64,000 nucleotides of DNA, taken from the NCBI GenBank assembly GCA_017983615.1, contig JAGOBB010000001.1, forward strand, positions 248,001 to 312,000, read 5' to 3'. Under the pieces are notes generated by a model that saw only the letters and a list, made by a program, of their open reading frames with translations, was not told where the DNA came from and did not search any database. Shown here piece after piece: positions 59,291 to 64,000 of the stretch (the stretch's first letter is position 1; every line of letters begins with the position of its first letter). This DNA comes from Azonexus sp. Its GTDB lineage: Bacteria; Pseudomonadota; Gammaproteobacteria; Burkholderiales; Rhodocyclaceae. The translations under genes and the position numbers were made by a program.

Positions 59291-59569
59291 ATGCCAGCAA
59301 GCATTGCACTATTCGACACCGCCTGCGCCGCCGACGACGGCTTCCGCATTCCCGCCGCCGTGGCGAATGCGATCCTGGACGGCGAGCAGCCGGTCAAGGT
59401 CTGGCGCGAGCAGCGCGGACTGACGCAGGAGGCGCTGGCCGCAAAGGCCGAAATCAGCAAGGCTTACCTGTGCCAGATCGAAACGCGAATACGGGTCGGG
59501 GCGCTGAAGACACTGCAGGTGCTGGCCGATGCCTTGGGCGTGAGACTGGACGACCTGCGAGAAGACTGA
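59291..59569 (+). CDS. XRE-family helix-turn-helix regulator
   Basis: A 92-residue protein with a helix-turn-helix in WREQRGLTQEALAAKAEISKAYLCQIET and a C-terminal LADALGVRLDDL helix. It resembles antitoxins of the HigA type. It follows the DUF4258/DUF2283 pair by 7 bases and may regulate that operon. Confidence 0.87.
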   Translation: MPASIALFDTACAADDGFRIPAAVANAILDGEQPVKVWREQRGLTQEALAAKAEISKAYLCQIETRIRVGALKTLQVLADALGVRLDDLRED

Positions 59570-59739
59570 GCGGCAGCAACCCGAGGCCGCGCCAAACCCG
59601 GAACCCTACTGCGCCGGCGCGGTCGAACGTCCGGATATTCCGGTGACATTCTCGGCCATGCCTTTCGATCAATTCTTGGCAGCCGCCTCGCCGGACGATT
59701 CTTTTCCCGCAAACCACCACCGTTTTCCAAGGAGAAATC

Positions 59740-60129
59740 ATGGCTGCCAACCCCATCGTCTGGTTTGAAATCTACGTGCAGGACATGGCCCGCGCCAAGG
59801 CGTTCTACGAAGCCGTCTTCCAGTGTCAGTTGAGCCCCCTGGGCAATCCGGACGGCGCAGCTTTCCCCGGCATGGAAATGCTGGCCTTCCCGTGTTCAAT
59901 GGAGCAGTACGGCGCCACAGGAACGCTGGTCAAGATGCCCGGCTGCCCTTCCGGCGGGAGCGGGACGCTGGTCTATTTCGGCTGCGCCGATTGCGGCGTC
60001 GAGGCGGCCCGTGCGGCGGCGAGTGGCGGGACCGTCTTCAAACCCAAGATGTCCATTGCCCCTCACGGCTTCATTGCCCTGGTCAATGACACCGAGGGCA
60101 ACTTGATCGGGCTGCATTCGATGGCGTAG
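59740..60129 (+). CDS. VOC-family (glyoxalase-like) protein
   Basis: A 129-residue vicinal-oxygen-chelate protein: IVWFEIYVQDMARAKAFYEAVF at the N-terminus and FIALVNDTEGNLIGLHSMA at the C-terminus. It could be a small dioxygenase, glyoxalase or binding protein; the substrate is not determined. AAGGAG precedes the ATG. It has no operon partners. Confidence 0.88.
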   Translation: MAANPIVWFEIYVQDMARAKAFYEAVFQCQLSPLGNPDGAAFPGMEMLAFPCSMEQYGATGTLVKMPGCPSGGSGTLVYFGCADCGVEAARAAASGGTVFKPKMSIAPHGFIALVNDTEGNLIGLHSMA

Positions 60130-60284
60130 TCCGGCCCGGGTGCCGTGCTGTGGCCTGCCATGGCTCGTGCCACGATGATCGGCGCGAGCCGCGCGAATGA
60201 AATTGGCGCGACTTAGTCAGCTAATTTCTTTTGGTTATATTTTTGTTCAAATCAATTCTTTTACAGAATAAGGTCGCCTGCCTA

Positions 60285-60324
60285 GACTCCAGTCATCTCA
60301 TATTTATTTCAAATGACTGGAGTC
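60285..60324 (+). promoter_or_regulatory. Hairpin occluding the ribosome binding site of the sulfate-binding-protein gene
   Basis: GACTCCAGTCAT at 60285-60296 is the exact complement of ATGACTGGAGTC at 60313-60324. The right arm contains GGAG, the likely Shine-Dalgarno, five bases before the ATG at 60329. A 12-bp stem would hide it, so translation could be controlled by temperature, a protein or a ligand. Confidence 0.65.
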
Positions 60325-60328
60325 CCCC

Positions 60329-61318
60329 ATGCGCAAATTTGGCCTTTTTTTGGCGCTGACCGTAGCATTCGGCAGCGCCGTCGCCCAGACCTCGCTGCTC
60401 AACGTGTCCTACGACCCGACACGTGAGCTGTACAAGGATTACAACGCAGCTTTCGCCAAACATTGGCAGGCGAAGACCGGGCAGGTGCTGAATTTCCGCC
60501 AGTCGCACGGCGGCTCCGGCAAGCAGGCGATGGCGGTGCGCGACGGGCTGGAGGCTGATGTGGTGACGCTGGCGCTGGCCTACGACATCGACGCGCTGGT
60601 CGAACGCAACCTGATCCCGGCCGACTGGCAGACGCGCTTCCCGCATAATTCCTCGCCTTACACCTCGACCATCGTCTTCCTGGTCCGCAAGGGCAACCCG
60701 AAGGGGATCAAGGATTGGGGCGACCTGGCCAAACCGGGCATCGCCGTCATCACGCCCAACCCCAAGACTTCCGGCGGTGCCCGCTGGAATTACCTGGCGG
60801 CCTGGGCCTGGGCACTGAAGCAGCCGGGCGGCAACGAGCAGAAGGCTAAGGAGCTGGTCACCGCGATCTTCAAGAACGTGCCGGTACTCGATTCCGGGGC
60901 CCGCGGTTCGACCACCACTTTCGTCGAACGCGGCCTCGGTGACGTGCTGATCGCCTGGGAGAACGAGGCGCAGCTGGCGGTCAATGAAATCGGCAAGGAT
61001 AAGTTCGAGATCGTCGCTCCCAGCCTTTCCATCCTCGCCGAGCCGCCGGTCGCGGTGGTCGACAAGGTGGTCGAGAAGCGCGGCACGCGGCTGACCGCAC
61101 AGGCCTATCTCGACTACCTGTATTCCGAGGAAGGCCAGAACATCGCGGCCAAACACTACTACCGGCCGCGCGACGCCAAGGTGGCGGCCAAGTACGCCGC
61201 GCAATTTCCGAAGATCAAGCTGATCACCATAGACGACACTTTCGGCGGCTGGCAGAAGGCGCAAAAGACGCACTTCGCCGACGGCGGCAGCTTTGACCAG
61301 ATTTACCTGAAGAAGTAG
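60329..61318 (+). CDS. sbp: Sulfate (thiosulfate) ABC transporter, periplasmic binding protein
   Basis: A 329-residue binding protein with [20 protein letters not shown] near the N-terminus and [20 protein letters not shown] and WENEAQLAV, diagnostic of the Sbp/CysP family. It delivers sulfate to a CysTWA permease, not encoded in the window. The signal peptide ([18 protein letters not shown]) is encoded almost entirely by a dispersed element. It is followed by an EAL protein and cysK, a sulfur-assimilation context. Confidence 0.92.
   Translation: MRKFGLFLALTVAFGSAVAQTSLLNVSYDPTRELYKDYNAAFAKHWQAKTGQVLNFRQSHGGSGKQAMAVRDGLEADVVTLALAYDIDALVERNLIPADWQTRFPHNSSPYTSTIVFLVRKGNPKGIKDWGDLAKPGIAVITPNPKTSGGARWNYLAAWAWALKQPGGNEQKAKELVTAIFKNVPVLDSGARGSTTTFVERGLGDVLIAWENEAQLAVNEIGKDKFEIVAPSLSILAEPPVAVVDKVVEKRGTRLTAQAYLDYLYSEEGQNIAAKHYYRPRDAKVAAKYAAQFPKIKLITIDDTFGGWQKAQKTHFADGGSFDQIYLKK
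60334..60370 (-). repeat. Dispersed ~40-bp element, copy 10 (encodes the signal peptide)
   Basis: On the minus strand GAATGCTACGGTCAG, CGCCAAAAAAAGGCC, AAATTTGCG. On the plus strand it encodes [11 protein letters not shown], the hydrophobic core of the signal peptide. Confidence 0.88.
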
Positions 61319-61327
61319 GGGACGAGC

Positions 61328-62146
61328 ATGCCGCTGACCGACCTGATCCGCTACTTCAATGTCGCCGACACCAGCGGCGAGAGCACGCTCTACCTGGACG
61401 GCAAGCGGGCCGCAGCCTGGCATGGCGGCCTGCATCTCGGCTCGCTGTTCCAGCCCATCGTCGATCTCCGGCAAGAGCGGGTAGTCGGGCATCAGGCGCG
61501 GCTCGTCGCCCGCCGCCAGGACGGCAGCGCGGTCAGCAGCGAAGAAGCCTACGCCGCCTGCGAAACAGCGGAATCGGTCGTCCATTTCGACCGCCTGTGC
61601 CGGACGCTGCACGCGCTCAATTTCCTGGCTCAGCAGCAACAGGCCGGCGGCTACCTGCAACTGGCCGTCCATCCCCGTCATCTGCTGGCCGTCCAGAACC
61701 AGCACGGGCTGGTCTATGAGGCCATCCTCAAGCGCTGCGGGCTGGCGCCGCAGGATATCGTGCTCCAGGTCGACGCCTCGCTGGCCGAGAGCCACAGTCG
61801 GCTAGACGAAGCGCTGCGCAACTACCGGCAGCGCGGCTATCGCCTGGCCCTGGCCGGGCAGGGTGCGGGATGGCCGAACCCTGCCGCGCAAGCCTTGGCG
61901 CCCGACATCATTCAGCTGCCGCAATTGCCGACCGAAAGGCAGCACCTGCCCGCCGGCAGCCTGATCGAACTGACTGGCGTCGATAGCGGTCACACCTACG
62001 AACAAGCCCGCGCCGCTGGGATCGATCTGGCGCAGGGCCCACTATTCGGCGACGCGCAGGCCGATTGCCGACCCACCCACGACCAGGGCAGAGTCGCCTA
62101 CAATTCCGCATCCCTTTCCGGAGTCCGCCATGAAAATCGCCAATAA
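61328..62146 (+). CDS. Degenerate EAL-domain protein
   Basis: A 272-residue protein with an EAL fold ([20 protein letters not shown] ... PDIIQLPQ). The catalytic ExL motif is replaced by GHQARLV and the DDFG metal loop by LAGQGAG, so phosphodiesterase activity is unlikely; it could bind cyclic-di-GMP or act by contacts. Residues of the c-di-GMP-binding N-x-S also look lost. Its 3' end overlaps the start of cysK by 17 bases. Confidence 0.85.
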   Translation: MPLTDLIRYFNVADTSGESTLYLDGKRAAAWHGGLHLGSLFQPIVDLRQERVVGHQARLVARRQDGSAVSSEEAYAACETAESVVHFDRLCRTLHALNFLAQQQQAGGYLQLAVHPRHLLAVQNQHGLVYEAILKRCGLAPQDIVLQVDASLAESHSRLDEALRNYRQRGYRLALAGQGAGWPNPAAQALAPDIIQLPQLPTERQHLPAGSLIELTGVDSGHTYEQARAAGIDLAQGPLFGDAQADCRPTHDQGRVAYNSASLSGVRHENRQ

Positions 62147-63062
62147 CGTCACCGAACTGGTCGGCAACACCCCGCTGGTCAAGCTCAACCGCATCACTGA
62201 GGGGGCCGTGGCCACCGTCGCCGCCAAGCTGGAATTCTTCAACCCCGGTCACAGTGTCAAGGACCGGATCGCCGTCGCCATGCTCGACGCAGCCATCGCC
62301 GCCGGCAAGATCGGCCCGGATACCGTGGTGCTGGAGCCGACCTCCGGCAACACCGGCATCGGCCTGGCCATGGTCTGTGCGGCGCGCGGCATCAAGTGCG
62401 CCTTCGTGATGCCTGAGACGATGAGCCGCGAACGCAAGCTGCTGTTGAAGGCCTACGGCGCCCAACTGATCCTGACGCCCGGCCCCGAAGGCATGGGTGG
62501 CGCGATCGGCAAGGCCATGGCGATGGCCGAAGCCGATCCGAAGTATTTCGTGCCGCAGCAGTTCGAGAATCCGGCCAATCCGGACGTGCATCGCAACACG
62601 ACGGCCGAGGAAATCTGGCGCGATACCGACGGCCAGGTCGACATCTTCGTGTCCGGCGTCGGCACCGGGGGAACGGTGACCGGGGTCGGCGAGGTGCTGA
62701 AAGCCCGCAAGCCGGGCGTGCAAATCGTCGCGGTCGAACCCGATGCCTCGCCGGTACTGTCCGGCGGCCAGAAGGGCCCGCACCCGATCCAGGGTATTGG
62801 CGCTGGTTTCGTGCCGGCCATCCTGAACACCGCCATCTACGACGAAGTGATTCGCGTCAAGAATGACGACGCCTTCGCCATCGCCCGCCGCATGGCCACC
62901 GAAGAGGGCCTGCTGGTCGGCATTTCCTCCGGTGCCGCCACCTGGGCTGCGCTCGAACTGGCCAAGCGGCCGGAGAACGCCGGCAAGCTGATAGTCGTGA
63001 TCATCCCGTCCTTTGGCGAACGCTATCTGTCGACCGCCCTGTTCCAGAACCTGGAAGTTTGA
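62130..63062 (+). CDS. cysK: Cysteine synthase A
   Basis: A 310-residue PLP enzyme. The PLP lysine lies in [11 protein letters not shown], the phosphate loop is [13 protein letters not shown], and the substrate loop is [10 protein letters not shown]. It makes cysteine from O-acetylserine and sulfide. The C-terminus [10 protein letters not shown] is typical. It follows the EAL gene with overlap and precedes the PatB-like gene with a TTGA overlap, so sulfur uptake, cysteine synthesis and C-S lyase genes are clustered. Confidence 0.96.
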   Translation: MKIANNVTELVGNTPLVKLNRITEGAVATVAAKLEFFNPGHSVKDRIAVAMLDAAIAAGKIGPDTVVLEPTSGNTGIGLAMVCAARGIKCAFVMPETMSRERKLLLKAYGAQLILTPGPEGMGGAIGKAMAMAEADPKYFVPQQFENPANPDVHRNTTAEEIWRDTDGQVDIFVSGVGTGGTVTGVGEVLKARKPGVQIVAVEPDASPVLSGGQKGPHPIQGIGAGFVPAILNTAIYDEVIRVKNDDAFAIARRMATEEGLLVGISSGAATWAALELAKRPENAGKLIVVIIPSFGERYLSTALFQNLEV

Positions 63063-64000
63063 GCCCGTTCGACACGCCCATCGACCGGCGCGACTCCGAC
63101 TCCATCAAATGGGGCAAGTACGCCGGCCGCGACGTGCTGCCGCTGTGGGTCGCCGACATGGATTTCGCCGCGCCGCCGCCGGTGGTCGAAGCCCTGCATC
63201 GGCGCATCGAGCATGGCGTCTTCGGCTACGGCGGCCCCTGGCCGGCGCTGACGGAGTCAGTGCTCGCTTACCTTGAAAGCGAATACAGCTGGCGCATTGA
63301 ACCGGAATGGATCGTCTGGTTGCCGGGGCTGGTCACCGGGCTGAATGTCGCCTGCCGGGCGGTTGACGGCGAGGTGCTGACGGCGACGCCGATCTATCCG
63401 CCTTTCCTGTCCGCCCCGCATTTCTCGGGCCGCAAGCTGAACCGCGTCGAATTGGCGAACACTGATGGGCGCTGGCATTTTGATGAAAATGCCCTCAAAA
63501 AAGCGGCGACCGTAGCATCCCGGCTATTCCTGCTCTGCCACCCGCACAACCCGGTCGGCCGCTGCTGGAGCCATGATGAACTCCTCGGCCTCGCCGCTTT
63601 CGCGGAAGAACGCGACCTGATCGTCTGCTCCGACGAAATCCACTGCGGCCTGATCCTCGACGCCGACAAACGCCACATCCCCTTCGCCAGCCTGTCGCCG
63701 GACATCGCCAAACGCACGATCACGCTGATGGCGCCGTCCAAGACCTTCAACATCCCCGGCCTCGGCTGCGCCTTTGCGGTCATTTCCGATGCGAAACTGC
63801 GTCACCGCTTCGAACGCGCCATGCACGGCATCGTGCCGCATGTGAACGTGCTTGGGCTGGCCGCCTGCGAAGCCGCCTACCGCGATTGCACCGACTGGCA
63901 CCGCGAACTGATCGCCTACCTCGCCGCCAACCGCGACCGGGTAAATGCTACGGTCGATGGCAAAAAAGGGGCAAAAATGAATTTTGTCGAAGCCACCTAC
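63059..64000 (+). CDS. PatB/MalY-type aminotransferase (putative C-S lyase), cut by window end
   Basis: At least 314 residues of a class I/II aminotransferase: [53 protein letters not shown] and the PLP lysine region [12 protein letters not shown]. Members cleave C-S bonds (cystathionine beta-lyase-like). The start is a TTG at 63059 overlapping the cysK stop. Two dispersed elements lie inside the coding region, near 63485 and 63943, both in frame. The C-terminus is outside the window. Confidence 0.92.
   Translation, partial: MSPFDTPIDRRDSDSIKWGKYAGRDVLPLWVADMDFAAPPPVVEALHRRIEHGVFGYGGPWPALTESVLAYLESEYSWRIEPEWIVWLPGLVTGLNVACRAVDGEVLTATPIYPPFLSAPHFSGRKLNRVELANTDGRWHFDENALKKAATVASRLFLLCHPHNPVGRCWSHDELLGLAAFAEERDLIVCSDEIHCGLILDADKRHIPFASLSPDIAKRTITLMAPSKTFNIPGLGCAFAVISDAKLRHRFERAMHGIVPHVNVLGLAACEAAYRDCTDWHRELIAYLAANRDRVNATVDGKKGAKMNFVEATY
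63485..63520 (-). repeat. Dispersed ~40-bp element, copy 11 (inside the PatB-like gene)
   Basis: On the minus strand GGATGCTACGGTCGC, CGCTTTTTTGAGGGC, ATTTTCATC. It encodes [12 protein letters not shown] and is less A-rich than other copies, so it may be eroded. Confidence 0.7.
63943..63980 (+). repeat. Dispersed ~40-bp element, copy 12 (inside the PatB-like gene)
   Basis: AAATGCTACGGTCGA, TGGCAAAAAAGGGGC, AAAAATGAA. It encodes [13 protein letters not shown] in frame just before the conserved FVEATY. Confidence 0.88.

Noticed and set aside
59570-59739. Remnant gene between the XRE and VOC genes
   Set aside because: Open frames here are short, without motifs or a ribosome site; nothing defensible was found.

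Overview
The window looks like a chromosomal segment of a betaproteobacterium, most likely from the Rhodocyclales (Azonexus/Dechloromonas type). This is inferred from four things. The gene order mnmG-rsmG-parA-parB-atpIBEFHAGDC is typical of this group. The tmRNA gene is circularly permuted (two-piece). There is a PEP-CTERM protein gene with a sigma-54 type promoter. There are also typical betaproteobacterial families, such as the large DUF3683 FAD/Fe-S oxidoreductase and a PTS limited to EIIA-Man, HPr and EI. The DNA is GC-rich and densely coding.

Layout. 0-2.4 kb: the end of a VapBC toxin-antitoxin pair and small periplasmic or heme proteins. 2.4-8.2 kb: an EamA permease behind a possible attenuator, a TonB receptor with a partner protein, and an Aer-like chemoreceptor. 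8.3-11.1 kb: a LysR remnant, an Alx/TerC manganese exporter behind a yybP-ykoY riboswitch, and two TerB-like paralogues. 11.2-14 kb: two LysR regulators and a second EamA permease. 14-16.4 kb: the PTS proteins. 16.5-24.8 kb: a Sel1 protein, then a metal-uptake island with an OprC/NosA-type copper receptor, a Crp/Fnr-type regulator, a second TonB receptor, a sialidase-fold protein, a thioredoxin-like protein and a dedicated TonB. 24.8-25.2 kb: permuted ssrA. 25.3-30.6 kb: a small exported protein, riboflavin synthase, a FecR-like protein with a repetitive tail, and a receiver-TPR protein. 30.7-41.8 kb: mnmG, rsmG, parAB and the complete ATP synthase operon. 41.9-45.8 kb: ubiJ, ubiE, a DUF971 protein, an unrecognised 535-residue protein and a HIT protein. 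45.9-53.2 kb: the DUF3683 oxidoreductase, chrA, a YqaA-like protein and ilvA. 53.3-59.6 kb: a PEP-CTERM protein, then a defence-like patch with a frameshifted MmeI-type restriction-modification gene, an HNH protein, a DUF4258/DUF2283 pair and an XRE regulator. 59.7-64 kb: a VOC protein, a sulfate-binding protein, a degenerate EAL protein, cysK and a PatB/MalY-type lyase cut by the window edge.

The most unusual signal is a dispersed element of about 40 bp. It has a near-invariant core, ATGCTACGGTC(G), followed by two A-rich tracts about one to two helical turns away. Twelve copies occur in both orientations, between genes and inside them: mnmG, chrA, the FecR-like gene, the MmeI-like gene, the signal peptide of the sulfate-binding protein, the apparent N-terminus of the Crp-like regulator, and twice in the PatB-like gene. 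The architecture resembles that of DNA-uptake signal sequences. A protein-binding site or a mobile palindromic repeat are the alternatives. The second candidate for a new system is the metal-uptake island, where two receptor genes share an almost identical operator around the regulator gene.
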